A stretch of 64,000 bases of DNA from CAWFGS01 sp963815535 (GTDB lineage: Bacteria > Pseudomonadota > Alphaproteobacteria > Sphingomonadales > Sphingomonadaceae). The stretch's first letter is position 1. Every line of letters starts with the position of its first letter. Location of the stretch: assembly GCA_963815535.1 (NCBI GenBank), contig CAWFGS010000003.1, positions 124,001-188,000 on the forward strand. The letters run 5' to 3'. Below are positions 1-10,305 of the stretch, piece by piece. Below the pieces are notes generated by a model. The model did no database searches, had not been told where the DNA came from, and saw only the letters and a program-made list of their open reading frames with translations. A program made the translations under genes and the position numbers.

Positions 1-419
1 TTCGCAGCGGAACGCACCATGCTCGGCCCGCCGATATCGATGTTCTCGATGATTTCCGCCCGGTCGGCGCCCTTCGCCACGGTCGCTTCGAACGGGTAGA
101 GGTTGACCACCACCAGATCGATCGCGCCGATGCCGTGTTCTTCCATCGCGGCGGCATGCCCGGGATCGTCGCGCACCGCCAGCAGTCCGCCATGCACCTT
201 CGGGTGCAGCGTCTTGACCCGGCCATCCATCATTTCGGGAAAGCCGGTCAGGTCCGACACGTCGCGCACGGTCAGCCCGGCATCGCGCAGCGCCTTGGCC
301 GTGCCGCCGGTGGAAATCAGTTCGACACCGTGGCGCGGCCAGCGCATGGCCCAGATCGACCAGCCCGGTCTTGTCGGATACCGACAGCAGCGCGCGCTTG
401 ATCGTGACATGGCGGTCAT
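1..419 (-). CDS. purH: PurH N-terminus, AICAR transformylase/IMP cyclohydrolase (partial)
   Basis: Bifunctional enzyme of the last two steps of IMP synthesis in the cytoplasm. Only about the first 135 residues lie in the window; the gene runs off the left edge. Visible are the IMP cyclohydrolase/MGS-like motifs SVSDKTGLVD, ELISTGGTAKALRD, MMDGRVKTLHPKVHGG, LVVVNLYPFEATVA and ENIDIGGPSMVRSA. The ATG at 419 gives MTA and then needs a frame change to reach the canonical VTIKRALLSVSDK start; a second single-base break lies near 325 in the segment before HGVELIST. Both look like sequence errors. It follows the heparinase-like gene on the same strand with about 15 bases between. Confidence 0.9.
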   Translation of the reverse strand, partial: MTAMSRSSARCCRYPTRPGWSIWAMRWPRHGVELISTGGTAKALRDAGLTVRDVSDLTGFPEMMDGRVKTLHPKVHGGLLAVRDDPGHAAAMEEHGIGAIDLVVVNLYPFEATVAKGADRAEIIENIDIGGPSMVRSAA

Positions 420-433
420 AGGCGTTACCTGTC

Positions 434-2387
434 TCATTCTTTTCAGCAGCCAGGAAAAACTGTTGCCGCTGCGCCGGGTCAAGCCCTGGATCACCAGTTG
501 CTGCACCGGTTGCGGGCGGCCGTTGCCATCGACCCACATGCTTTCTTCGACTTGCCAAGTGCCCTTGTCGCCATCCGCATCCTCGTCTGCGGCGAGGCGG
601 AACTGCCAGTAAGCGCCATCGGGCAACGCCAGCCCCGCGCCCATGCCGTCATCCGACAGACCGCACGTCGATACCCGGCCCGATATGGAACCGGATCGCG
701 AAACCGATCTTGCCGCGCTGCCCCTTGCGCCCTGCGGCACCAGCATATCTTCGCCGCGCAATTCGCTGCCATCGTCGCGCATGATCAGGATGCGGCGATG
801 GAGCAGGCCGTATCGCGCGACGTAACCGTCATGGCTTGCCTCCAACCGGGTGGCCGCGCCGCCCTGGCTCTGCAGGCTGCGGCGGTTGATCTCGACCTCC
901 TCCACGCCCTTGCCCAGCTTGCCCTTGATCAGCACGGCGGTGGAATTGACGTCGTCCAGCACCAGCGTCGAATGCGCGGCGGTGGCGCGCAGGCCCTGTT
1001 CGATGCGCGCGGGAACCTGCCCGCCCGCAAACGCCGCGCCGCCGCAATTGACGATGATGCGCTGCGGTCCGTCGCGACAGTTCGAACGCCAGCGTGGAAG
1101 CGCAGCCATAACGGGCATGGCGCGCGCGCGGCGGCGGGGCGGCGTCGAACAGCAGGGTGCTGCCCGCTTTCGCACCATTTCCGGCAACGCCGTCGCGACC
1201 CTTGATAGCCCCATTGGCGCACATCGTTGAGCGGGCGGGCGCGCACGCCGCTGGCCGCGATCGTGGCATCGACCCGCGCTGCGGACACCGCGCCGCGCCC
1301 TGCCAGCTGCCCAGCCCGCCATCGCCATGACGCAGCGCCAGCAGCGGCGGTACCAGCAGGTTCAGCATGGCCGTGATGGCGGGCGGCGCATCGCGCCGCA
1401 CCGCACGATAGCAGGCGCCCAGATCGGACAGCAGGTCGATCGCATCCATCTGCGCCAGCGGGCTGCGCGACAGCACGCCGCCATCATCCGCGACCATTTC
1501 GCCCAGGGCGCGCACCAGCCCGGTTTCGCCGAACAGGCGGCGCGGCTTGCCGTCGGGCAGCAGCAGTCCGGCCGCGACGATCGCGCACCATCCCGCGACC
1601 GCGCCGAGACCGTCATCCGCCCGCGCGACATTGCGGTCCAGCCAGCGCGCCGTATCCACTGCCGCATTCAGCGCGCGGCCACGCAGCTGGCGATCCGGCC
1701 CGGCAAGCAGGATCGGCGCATGGACCAGCCAGGCGAGCAGGCGATGCCCGGCATTCTCGACCGTCCAGGCCGCGCCCTTTCCCGGTTTCGGATTGGCGCG
1801 CAGCCATGTTCCCAGAATACGCTCCGCCGTCGGGGTGGCCTGTTCGCGCGGGCCGCTGGCCGCCAGATCGGGCAACCAGGAAAAACCATGCACGACGCGT
1901 TCGAACGGCGGCGTCAGGCGCGATGCGGTGGAACCGAAATCGATCTGCGCGATCGGCGCCTTCACCCCGTAAACCAGGAAATGCCCGGCCCTCAGCGCCG
2001 TACCGGCGGCACGGTTGCCCATCGCGCGGGCTTTCGACCGTGGCCAGCAATTGCGGGCGCGCGGCTTTGCGGAACGGGGCGCTCAACGTGGAACCGGGAA
2101 TGCCCATGCGATAGGCGAAACGGATCAGTTTCTCGCCCGCGCCCAGCGATGGCGGCGCGAATTCCGCCAGAGCCAGCGCGCGGCCCGGCTCGAGCACATC
2201 CTCGCGGTCGGCGTGGGCTTGCGGCGCGGAACCGTCCGGCGCAGCGTTCGCGTCCGCTTTGCACCAGAACAGCATCCTGGCCGGCGGGGTCGGATTGGGT
2301 CAACGGAATCGCCATCCGGTCGATCGCGGAAGGCATTGGGTCGGGCGCCGCGTCGGCTTTCTGCATCGCTGGCGATACCGGTTGCAT
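434..2387 (-). CDS. Heparinase II/III family protein (frame broken)
   Basis: Probable polysaccharide lyase-fold protein of about 600 residues, lying between rpe and purH as in many sphingomonads. Its N-terminal half is an alpha-helical toroid-like region (AWTVENAGHRLLAWLVHAP, ARWLDRNVARADDGLGAVAG, LLSDLGACYRA, HGDGGLGSWQG). The C-terminal half has the beta-rich heparinase II/III-like segment (STLLFDAAPPP, STLVLDDVNST, HDGYVARYGLLH, VPQGARGKIGFAIRFHIG). The frame shifts near 2270, 2025, 1290, 1090 and in the last 600 bases, but homology-like text continues in another frame each time. The chosen ATG lies 7 bases after the rpe stop. The true substrate is unknown; these proteins may act on cell-surface polysaccharide. 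Confidence 0.75.
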
Positions 2388-2393
2388 CGTGCA

Positions 2394-3062
2394 TCAGCCC
2401 TCGCCCTTCAGCGCGGCGATGTTGGCGGCATAACGATCCGGTCCGCCCTTGAACGTGGCGGAGCCGGCGACCAGCACATCCGCACCGGCATCCACGCATT
2501 GCCGCGCCGTTTGCGCGTTGACGCCGCCATCGACTTCCAACCGGATGTCGCGCCCGCTCTTGTCGATCATGGAACGGATCGCCTCAATCTTGCGCAGTTG
2601 GCTGGAAATGAAGCTCTGCCCGCCGAAGCCGGGGTTGACGCTCATCACCAGCACCAGATCGATTTCGTCGATCAGATAATCGAGCATCTTGGCAGGCGTC
2701 GCGGGATTGAGCGATATGCCTGCCTGCTTGCCCAGCCCCTTGATCGCCTGAACCGTGCGATGGGTATGCGCGCCCGCTTCGGGATGGATGGTGATGATGT
2801 CCGCGCCGGCATCGGCGAATGCTTCGAGATAGGCGTCCACCGGCGATATCATCAGATGCACGTCGAACGGCTTGTCCGTGTGCGGGCGCAGCGCCTTCAC
2901 CACGGCGGGACCGATCGTGATGTTCGGCACGAAATGCCCGTCCATCACATCGACATGGATCCAGTCCGCACCCGCCGCATCGATCGCGCGCACTTCCTCC
3001 CCCAACCGGGCGAAATCGGCGGACAGGATGGACGGGGAAATCAGTGGCGTCATGTCGGACAT
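2394..3062 (-). CDS. rpe: Ribulose-phosphate 3-epimerase
   Basis: Interconverts ribulose 5-phosphate and xylulose 5-phosphate in the pentose phosphate pathway. It is an intact 222-residue TIM barrel, the usual family length. Diagnostic segments in order are SILSADFARLGEEV near the N-terminus, the metal-site region HVDVMDGHFVPNITIG with the catalytic aspartate, DVHLMI, VMSVNPGFGGQ and the second acidic site EVDGGVN near residue 170, then ADVLVAGSATF. It is the first recognisable gene of a minus-strand run with the heparinase-like gene and purH. Confidence 0.97.
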   Translation of the reverse strand: MSDMTPLISPSILSADFARLGEEVRAIDAAGADWIHVDVMDGHFVPNITIGPAVVKALRPHTDKPFDVHLMISPVDAYLEAFADAGADIITIHPEAGAHTHRTVQAIKGLGKQAGISLNPATPAKMLDYLIDEIDLVLVMSVNPGFGGQSFISSQLRKIEAIRSMIDKSGRDIRLEVDGGVNAQTARQCVDAGADVLVAGSATFKGGPDRYAANIAALKGEG

Positions 3063-3322
3063 TGTATCGGGCGATCAATCGGAGGCATCTATCGAAATGT
3101 GCAATTTCTGCCGGGAACCGGTAATCCGCGCTAGAACGCTGGCGAGTCGCGCGCAAGTTTCGCGCCCGCCCTTTTCCACATACGCCCCCAACTGGGCCAG
3201 TTTGGGCCAATTCACGGGCAATTCAGGGGCTGGCGACCATAACGATATCGAACTGGAGTGCATGCGCGATCGATTTCGCGGTGATTCCGGCAAACATGAA
3301 TTTCAACGATCGGGGCTTCCAC

Positions 3323-3823
3323 ATGACATTTTTATCGAGGCGGACCGCCGGGCTGGCCATGATGGGGACGGTATCGGCCATGCTGATGCAAGCGCCCGTC
3401 AACGCGCAGCAGTTCAAACAGAAAATCCGCGAAAACCCCGCAGCCTGCAACGGTATGGCGTCGGCCGTGCGCGTGAATATCTCAGGCGTGGAAAGCGGTT
3501 CGGGGACCATCCGCGTACAATTGTATCGCGGCATCAAATCGGACTGGCTGGAAAGCGGCCGCTGGCTGAACCGGATCGAGGTTCCCGCGCGCGCCGGCAG
3601 CATGAGTGTGTGCATGCCCGCGCCCGGCCCCGGCGTTTACGGCATCGCGGTGCGGCACGACACCAACGGCAACGGCAAGACCGATTTGACGAAGGATGGC
3701 GGCGCGATGTCGAACAATCCGTCGATCAATATCTGGAACCTGGGCAAGCCGAGCTTTCAGAAAACCGCATTCCGCATCGGTACCAGCGTGAAAGCCATTT
3801 CGGTCACGATGAAATATGCGTAA
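3323..3823 (+). CDS. DUF2141 family secreted protein
   Basis: Secreted protein of about 166 residues of unknown function. The ATG at 3323 is preferred over an upstream in-frame ATG because it begins directly with a signal peptide (MTFLSRR, a hydrophobic stretch, then PVNAQQ as the likely cleavage region). The mature part has the DUF2141 pattern: a beta strand with RVNISGVESGSGTIRVQLY, then GVYGIAVRHDTNGNGKTD, an EF-hand-like Asp/Asn-rich turn, and a C-terminal strand ISVTMKY. A second DUF2141 protein is at 22662. It stands alone, with rpe diverging upstream and a convergent neighbour downstream. Confidence 0.85.
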   Translation: MTFLSRRTAGLAMMGTVSAMLMQAPVNAQQFKQKIRENPAACNGMASAVRVNISGVESGSGTIRVQLYRGIKSDWLESGRWLNRIEVPARAGSMSVCMPAPGPGVYGIAVRHDTNGNGKTDLTKDGGAMSNNPSINIWNLGKPSFQKTAFRIGTSVKAISVTMKYA

Positions 3824-3851
3824 TCGTCTTTTTACGGTGTAACGCTGACGT

Positions 3852-4764
3852 TCACCGCGATCGGCGGCGCCACACATCCAGCAGCACGCCCGGCGCCGCC
3901 AATACGGGGTGTTTCTCCCGCCAGGCGGTCAGCTTGACCGGAACCCCGGTGTGGCGTTCCACCTTCCATGCGGCATATCGGGCCGCGCCGTCGAACGTTG
4001 CGCTCGCCTTGGCCAATCGTGCGATGTTGAACGGTTTGCCCAGTCGGCGGCGATAGGACCACCAGCGCGCGATCCGTTCGCGTTCCGCATCGGGCATATC
4101 GGGCGTCAGCATCGTACCGTCCCGATGATAGGGAATGCCGATCGCGGCCAGCGCCGGATACCAGCAGGCCGTCGAAATGATCGCGGTTGGTGGACAGGAT
4201 GGTTTCTTCGCGCCCCGGCTTTTCGACGCGAAACTCCGCTCGATAGGTCGCCTGGAACAGCGCGCGCCAGTAATCGTCCGCCTGCCCCGATCGCGGGCCG
4301 AGCGCGACGGCGATCTGAGTGGCGGTCTTGGCCGCATCGACCACGGCGGCGTGGATCGCGTCGTGCGCGGCGGCATCGCGTGACCATACCAGCGCGCTCG
4401 GCTGGACGAAACGCGTCCAGATGGTGGTGTCGCGCGACCCCCCGGCGCAGGCGCGCGCAAACGTGTCGAGCGCCATCGTCGCGATCTTGGCGCGCAAGGT
4501 CCGCCCGCTGCGTTCGCATTCGAGATAGCTGACGCGCGGCCAGATGCGGTCCACCTGCGGGCCGGGCATCAGGACGTAGAAATCGAGCACGCCGTCGAGC
4601 GATCCGGTCCGCAGGTTGGAGCCGTAGAACAGCACGCCGACCGCGCCCGCCTCGTGCGCCAGACGTTCCCCGAACGCGGTCACGGCCGGGTCGATCCGCT
4701 GCCGCAGACTTGCCGCGACGCGCGCGTCCAGCGTGTTCGCATGGGAAGGCGCAGTTGCGTTCAT
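3852..4764 (-). CDS. Nucleotidyltransferase-fold protein, possibly Tam41-like phosphatidate cytidylyltransferase
   Basis: Protein of about 305 residues. Near residue 45 it has FYGSNLRTGSLDGVLDFYVL, which fits the G-S...D-x-D active-site pattern of nucleotidyltransferases. The rest has segments such as YLECERSGRTLRAKIATMAL and REETILSTNRDHFDGLL. Its ATG overlaps the stop of the upstream lipid-kinase-like gene (ATGA, 4 bases), so the two are translationally coupled. A lipid kinase making phosphatidic acid beside a nucleotidyltransferase suggests CDP-diacylglycerol formation, but that is inference. The frame breaks once near 4170; the tail IGIPYHRDGTMLTPDM...LLDVWRRRSR continues in the next frame. 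It could instead be an unassigned hypothetical family. Confidence 0.6.
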
Positions 4765-5870
4765 GGAACCGCGAATTCCAGCTCCGGTCCGGGCTCGACG
4801 CGGTATCGCCCGGCGGCGAAAGCTTCCCCGTCCAGAATGATATCGTCGCCGATCGTCAGTTCGAAACCCCGCGATTCCACCTGATGCAATCCGATCCCGA
4901 AAAGCCACCGGGGGCGGTAGCCTGCGAGGATCGCCGGCAGCATCGCCATGATGCGACGCCGGGGCGAATCGATCAGTGCCAGTTTCAGCCCGCTCTGCCC
5001 CGCGCCGAATGGCTGCACCCCGACGGGAAAGCGCTGCAACGTGCTGGCGAGCAGCAAGGCGCGGTTGGCTTCGTCGCCAACCCCATGGTGCGGCGTCCCT
5101 CGATCGTTCGCATCGGCCTGGATATCCATCGCGACCCCTTCGCGCCAGATATTGCCCGCCCGTCCGAACAGGGTTTCCGCGATCACCCGTGCGATGGTCA
5201 GACCCACGGCCAGGCCGTTGAACGCGCCCGCCCGATGCGCGTCCTGCGCCGCACGCGTGCCCTTGGTGAAATTGCCCGCCCCCATGATAAAGCCCAGTAC
5301 CGGCGGCTGACGCTCCCCCGATGGCGATAACGGAGTCAGCACGATCGGTTGCCGGGTGCGCGTCGGCAATGTGTCCAGCCGTTCCAGCGTTTGGGACAGC
5401 GATGCTTTGGGCCGCCCGCCCAGATCGAGATTGAGCGCATTGGTCTTCCCCTTGGGCAAGACGCAAATGGTCGGCCAGTCGCGCCCGAAAATGGGATATC
5501 CGGCAGTCAGCACGTCGCGCACCGTCCCGTCGCCGCCATTGATGACCAGCGTTGTCACGCCCCGATCGGCGAAATCGCGCAGCAGGCCGGGCAGATCGGC
5601 CCGGTCGGATGGCTGGACCATCACGCTGTCGGGTGGGCAGGCGAATGCCGGATCGCGCCCCTGGTTGCGATGGCTCAACGGGTTGTAGATGACGCCCGTT
5701 CGGATGGCCCCGCGGTGGCGCGCCGTCGCCCGTGACGCTGCAGCCGTCGCCGGGGAAAGCGGTGCGGCAACCGGGCCGGTCGCGACCTTCGCCAGTCGGG
5801 GCGCCGGCGGCATGGGCATGGGTGACGCCATGCGCGCCGCATCCATCCGATCCTTGCGTTCCATCTTCAT
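4761..5870 (-). CDS. Diacylglycerol kinase catalytic-domain protein
   Basis: Member of the DAGK/LCB5 lipid kinase family, which phosphorylates diacylglycerol, sphingoid bases or related lipids with ATP. The catalytic domain begins after about 55 residues with VIYNPLSHRNQG. It has the nucleotide-binding motif TLVINGGDGTVRDVL, then PTICVLPKGKTNALNLDLG and GAGNFTKGTRAAQDA. The C-terminal beta sandwich is the usual substrate-binding part (FELTIGDDIILDGEAF). The start is uncertain; the ATG at 5870 is taken because several upstream in-frame ATGs would add a tail without family resemblance. It is intact and heads a two-gene unit with the nucleotidyltransferase-like gene. Confidence 0.82.
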   Translation of the reverse strand: MKMERKDRMDAARMASPMPMPPAPRLAKVATGPVAAPLSPATAAASRATARHRGAIRTGVIYNPLSHRNQGRDPAFACPPDSVMVQPSDRADLPGLLRDFADRGVTTLVINGGDGTVRDVLTAGYPIFGRDWPTICVLPKGKTNALNLDLGGRPKASLSQTLERLDTLPTRTRQPIVLTPLSPSGERQPPVLGFIMGAGNFTKGTRAAQDAHRAGAFNGLAVGLTIARVIAETLFGRAGNIWREGVAMDIQADANDRGTPHHGVGDEANRALLLASTLQRFPVGVQPFGAGQSGLKLALIDSPRRRIMAMLPAILAGYRPRWLFGIGLHQVESRGFELTIGDDIILDGEAFAAGRYRVEPGPELEFAVP

Positions 5871-6047
5871 ATCGCCCCCGCATAGCCGGGCATTGGCCAT
5901 TTCCGCCACATAAATGTAACATTGCCGGCCGATGGTGGCTGGCACGCGCCCTTGTAGCATCGCCGCGTTTTGGATAAACACTTGTTGCATAAACAGTTAC
6001 GGCGAACGGGCTTTGCAGTTCGTCCTGACCATCCGCCAAGTGGGAGA

Positions 6048-6682
6048 ATGACAGTGGCTGAACGCAATCCGACCGACGTGACACGCCGAGGCGTTCTGGC
6101 AGGCGGGGCGATGTCCGCCGCCGTCGCGATCGGCCCGCAGGCGAAGGCGCAACAGGCGCGCGGCGCGGACCGCGTGGCGACGACTTCGGTTTCGATGACC
6201 GTCAACGGCACTGCGCGCGAAGTCGATGTGGACACGCGAACCACGCTGCTCGACACGCTGCGCGAACATCTGAAACTGACCGGCACGAAGAAAGGGTGCG
6301 ATCACGGCCAGTGCGGGGCCTGCACGGTTATGGTCAACGGAGACGCGCATCAATTCCTGCCTGACGCTGGCCGTAATGCACGATGGCGACGAGGTGACCA
6401 CGATCGAAGGGTTGGGCACGCCGGACAATCTGCATCCGATGCAGGCCGCCTTCGTCGAACATGACGGGTATCAGTGCGGCTATTGCACGCCAGGGCAGAT
6501 TTGTTCCGCCGTCGCCACTTTGCAGGAAATCGAACGCGGCATTCCCAGCCATGTGACCGAAAGACCTGTCCCGCGTATCGGCGACGAATATGGAAATGCG
6601 CGAACGGATGAGCGGCAATATCTGCCGCTGCGGCGCCTATTCCAACATCGCCGAAGCGATGGCCAAAGTGGCGAAAGGGTAA
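6048..6682 (+). CDS. paoA: Aldehyde oxidoreductase 2Fe-2S subunit, PaoA-like
   Basis: Small iron-sulfur subunit of a xanthine-oxidase-family molybdenum enzyme. The N-terminus has a twin-arginine-like signal (TRRGVLAGG, then SAAVAIGPQAKAQ), suggesting Tat export as for periplasmic PaoA. The ferredoxin-like cluster is seen as GCDHGQCGACTVMVNG. The second helical cluster domain is GYQCGYCTPGQICSA and SGNICRCGAYSNI. The ATG at 6048 follows GGGAG spacing typical of a ribosome site. Frame breaks lie near 6345 and 6565. It is followed by the FAD subunit after 3 bases and by the large subunit, forming a three-gene operon. Confidence 0.88.
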
Positions 6683-6685
6683 TCC

Positions 6686-7636
6686 ATGCGTAGCTTCACT
6701 TACGAACGCGCCAGTTCGATAGAAAATGCGGTGCAATCGCGCGACGCAGCGCGAAGGCGCGAAATTCATCGCCGGGGGAACCAATCTTCTCGACCTGATG
6801 AAGCTGGAGATCGAAACGCCCGGCCATCTGATCGATCTTCAGGATCTGGAACTCGATACGATCGACCGACCGACGGCGGCGGCCTGCGGATCGGGGCGAT
6901 GGTGACCAACACGGCCCTGTCCGCACACCCCACGATCATGCGCGATTACGCGGTTCTGACACGCGCGATCCAGGCCGGGGCTAGCGGGCAGTTGCGGAAC
7001 AAGGCGACCACCGGCGGCAATCTGCTGCAACGCACCCGGTGCCCGTATTTCTACGATACCAATCTGCCGTGCAACAAACGGTCGGCGGGGTCGGGCTGCG
7101 CGGCGATCGGCGGCGTGTCGCGGTCCTTGGGCGTGATCGGCGTATCGGACGAATGCATCGCCACCTATCCCGGCGATATGGCGGTGGCCATGCGCGTGCT
7201 GGACGCTCAGGTCGAAACCATGCAGCCGGACGGCACGGCGCGCACCATTCCGATCGCGGATTTCCACCGCCTGTGGGGCGACACGCCGCAAAACGAAACC
7301 GTGCTGGCGGATGGCGAACTGATCGTCGCGGTGACGCTGCCAGAACCGGTCGGCGGCAAGCATTTCTACCAAAAAGTGCGCGATCGCGCATCCTATGCCT
7401 ATGCGCTGGTATCCGTCGCGGCCATCGTTCAGCCGGACGGCACGGGCCGCGTCGCATTCGGCGGCGTCGCGCCCAAACCGTGGCGCAGCGCAGAAGCCGA
7501 TGCGGCCCTGCCGAATGGCGCAAAAGCGGTGACGGCGCGCGCTTTCGCACAGGCGACCCCGCGCGACGGCAACGCGTACAAGATCGAACTGGCGACGCGC
7601 ACGCTCGCTCGCGTCCTCAACGAAGCGAAGGGCTGA
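6686..7636 (+). CDS. paoB: Aldehyde oxidoreductase FAD-binding subunit, PaoB-like
   Basis: Medium flavoprotein subunit that passes electrons from the iron-sulfur subunit to an acceptor. The FAD-binding segment FIAGGTNLLDLMK is recovered after a frame break near 6740, another break lies near 6870, and GLRIGAMVTNTALSAHP follows. The signature of the PaoB subgroup, an extra 4Fe-4S site, is visible as RTRCPYFYDTNLPCNKR followed by SGCAA, around residues 115-140. The C-terminal CO-dehydrogenase-flavoprotein domain contains VRDRASYAYALVSVAA. Length of about 316 residues fits the family. Confidence 0.88.
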   Translation: MRSFTYERASSIENAVQSRDAARRREIHRRGNQSSRPDEAGDRNARPSDRSSGSGTRYDRPTDGGGLRIGAMVTNTALSAHPTIMRDYAVLTRAIQAGASGQLRNKATTGGNLLQRTRCPYFYDTNLPCNKRSAGSGCAAIGGVSRSLGVIGVSDECIATYPGDMAVAMRVLDAQVETMQPDGTARTIPIADFHRLWGDTPQNETVLADGELIVAVTLPEPVGGKHFYQKVRDRASYAYALVSVAAIVQPDGTGRVAFGGVAPKPWRSAEADAALPNGAKAVTARAFAQATPRDGNAYKIELATRTLARVLNEAKG

Positions 7637-7640
7637 CCTC

Positions 7641-9843
7641 ATGAAATTCGACGCTCCTGCCGGAACGAACCTGTTCGACGATGCCAAACTGGTCGGCAAA
7701 TCCACCCCGCGCATCGACGGCCCGCGCAAAACCAGCGGCCAAGCGCCCTATGCCGCCGAACGGCACGATGTTGCCGCCAACCAGGCCTATGGCTGGATCG
7801 TCGGTGCTGGCATCGCGAAGGGGACGATCCGTTCGATGGACGCTTCCGCCGCGCGGAAAGCCCCCGGCGTTCTCGCCGTGCTGACCGCGCCCGATACGAA
7901 ACCGGTCGGCACGTCCGACTGGAACCCGGCGCCTTTGTTCGGCGGGTCCGACGTGACCCATTATCATCAGGCAGTGGCGTTGGTGGTGGCCGAAACATTC
8001 GAACAGGCGCGCGCCGCAGCCGGGCTGATCCGCACCGATTACGAGCGCCGATGGGGTGTTCGATCTGGAACGTGCGAACGAAAGGTCGGAAATCGGCACC
8101 GGACGAGCGGCAAGCCGACGACGCACAAGGCGGGCGATTTCGATAGCGCATTCGCCGATGCGCCGGTCACGGTCGACCGAGACACTACACCACCGCCCGA
8201 CGAAGCCCATGCGATGATGGAACCTTTTGCCACCATCGCATCGTGGGATGGGCGGCAAGCTGACGCTGTGGACATCCAACCAGATGATCGAGTGGGACAA
8301 GAAGGCGATTGTCGCAGATCCTGCGGAATGGAGGCGGACGACATTCGCGTCGATTCGCCGTTCATCGGCGGCGGTTTCGGCGCGAAACTGTTCGTGCGGG
8401 CCGATGCCGTGCTGGCGGCATTGGGCGCCAAAGCGGTCAAGCGTCCGGTCAAGATCGCCATGCAGCGTCCGTTGATGGCCAACAATTCCACGCATCGCCC
8501 CGCCACGATACAGCGCGTCCGGCTGGGCGCGACGAAAGATGGCCGCCTGACCGCCGTCGGGCATGAAGGGTGGTCCGGCAACGTCGAAGGGGGCGATCCT
8601 GAAAATGGCGTGCTGCAAACCCGCCGCCTGTATGCCGGGGCAAATCGCATCGCCACATCCTACCTCACCCGCCTCGACCTGCCGGAAGGCAACGCCATGC
8701 GCGCGCCGGGTGAAGCTCCGGGCCATATGGCGCTGGAAGTCGCGATGGATGAACTGGCCGAAAAACTGGGTATGGATCCCGTCGCATTGCGCATTCTCAA
8801 CGACACGCAGATTATGCCGGACGAACCCGATGTGCAATTCTCCGACCGGCATCTGGTTCGCTGCCTGGAAGAAGGGGCCGAGCGTTTCGGTTGGAACAAA
8901 CGCGGCAAGCCCGGTGCGCGCCGCGATGGCAACTGGTTGGTCGGAATGGGCAGTCGCCGCCGGATATCGCGGTGCACCGACCCAAAAATCCGCCGCACGA
9001 GTCAAACTGGGCCGGGACGGGCGGCTGGTTGTGGAAACCGACATGACCGACATCGGCACCGGAAGCTACACGATCCTGGCGCAGACGGCGGCGGAAACGA
9101 TGGGGCTGGCGCTCGATCGCGTCAGCGTCCGGCTGGGCGATCAGCGATTTTCCCGCCTCGTCGGGTTCGGGCGGACAATGGGGCGCGGCCAGCGCCACCG
9201 CCGGCGTCTATGCCGCCTGCGTGGCCTTACGCGAAAAGATCGGCGCGAAACTGGGCGTGGATGGAACCGATGCCGAATTTGCGGATGGGCAAATCAGCGC
9301 CGACGGCACATCCTTCGCCATCAAGGACGCAGGCGCGATGTCGGCGGAAACCGGTATCGAGTTCGGCGATTTCAAATCGAATTACGACGTGGGTAGCTTC
9401 GCCGGGCATTTCTGCGAGGTCGGCGTCGATGTCTATACCGGCGAAATCCGTATCCGCCGCATGCTGGCGGTGTGCGATGCCGGGCGCATCATCAACCCGC
9501 TATCGGCGCGCAGCCAGGTGATCGGCGGCATGACGATGGCGGCGGGCGCAGCGCTGATGGAAGAGCTGGCCGTGTCGACAAGCGTTTCGGCTTGTTCGTC
9601 AATCACGATCTTGCCGGATACGAAGTGCCGGTTCATGCCGATATTCCGCATCAGGAGGTGGTCTTCCTCGACACGCTGGACCCGGTCGTTTCACCGCTGA
9701 AGGCGAAGGGCGTGGGCGAGCTTGGCATTTGCGGCGTTGCCCCGGCCATCGCCAATGCGGTTTACAACGCCACCGGCATCCGAACGCACGAATATCCGGT
9801 GACGCTGGACAAATTCTTGGACAAATTGCCCGCCGTTACCTGA
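7641..9843 (+). CDS. paoC: Aldehyde oxidoreductase molybdenum-binding subunit, PaoC-like
   Basis: Catalytic subunit of about 735 residues carrying the molybdopterin cofactor; the complex oxidises aldehydes, probably for detoxification. It starts KLVGKSTPRIDGPRKTSGQA. It has a DSPFIGGGFGAKLF motif, AMRAPGEAPGHMALEVAMDELA and, near the C-terminus, KAKGVGELGICGVAPAIANAV, where the glutamate of GVGE is the expected catalytic base. Frame breaks occur near 8055, 8110, 8170, 8250, 8300, 8945, 9155 and 9580, so the raw ORFs are fragments. No PaoD or XdhC-type chaperone gene follows; the next gene is on the other strand. Confidence 0.88.
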
Positions 9844-9848
9844 TCGGC

Positions 9849-10250
9849 TCATACATATCTGGGGATCGGCCCATTCTGCGAAGTGGTGTCGTCGCCCAGA
9901 TCGATCATAACGTCCTCGACGAAGCAATAGCCCCAGCCTTCGGGCGGGTCATACCCTTCGATGATCGGATGATCGGTGCGCTCATTGTGCTTGCGCGCGT
10001 GGCGGTTCACCGATTGGTCGCAACACCCGACATGCCCGCATGTCCGGCAAAGCCGCAAATGCACCCATTCGTCGCCGGACTGCAGGCATTCCTCGCACCC
10101 TTTCGCGCTGGGCCGCACCGTTTGAATACTATCGAAATGTTTGCATTGCGGCTTCGCCTTTTCTCCTCGCAGCTTGTTATACAAAGCTTCTCGAACGTTT
10201 CTACGCTTCGTCCACCCGGACAGCCGCCTGAAAGCGCAGCTTGGTGTCAA
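9849..10250 (-). CDS. UBP-type zinc-finger protein
   Basis: Small protein built almost wholly of a ZnF-UBP domain. The cysteine/histidine pattern is clear: KPQCKHFDSI, then GCEECLQSGDEWVHLRLCRTC, GHVGCCDQS, NRHARKHNERTDHPII. In eukaryotes this fold binds ubiquitin tails; in bacteria its role is not known. The first ATG at 10250 adds about 35 residues unlike the family. A strong GAGGAG sequence near 10167 sits just before the domain without a following ATG, so the real start may be a lost or alternative codon there. It converges on paoC, leaving 5 bases between the stops. Confidence 0.82.
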   Translation of the reverse strand: MTPSCAFRRLSGWTKRRNVREALYNKLRGEKAKPQCKHFDSIQTVRPSAKGCEECLQSGDEWVHLRLCRTCGHVGCCDQSVNRHARKHNERTDHPIIEGYDPPEGWGYCFVEDVMIDLGDDTTSQNGPIPRYV

Positions 10251-10305
10251 ATCGCTTCACCACACGACCTACAGCAACAGTCTAAGGCCTGAAGGCGAAC
10301 GTGAC

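Noticed and set aside
1327..2433. Long Arg/Gln-rich plus-strand frame of 368 codons
   Set aside because: Antisense shadow of the heparinase-like gene; composition is typical of reverse frames in high-GC DNA.
3832..6084. A 750-codon open frame on the minus strand
   Set aside because: It is a chance joining of a shadow frame of the lipid kinase with the true start of the nucleotidyltransferase-like gene; only the part after MNATAPSH is real.
6048..9843. Treating paoA, paoB and paoC as pseudogenes
   Set aside because: The same density of single-base breaks occurs in essential genes, so sequence error is the simpler reading.
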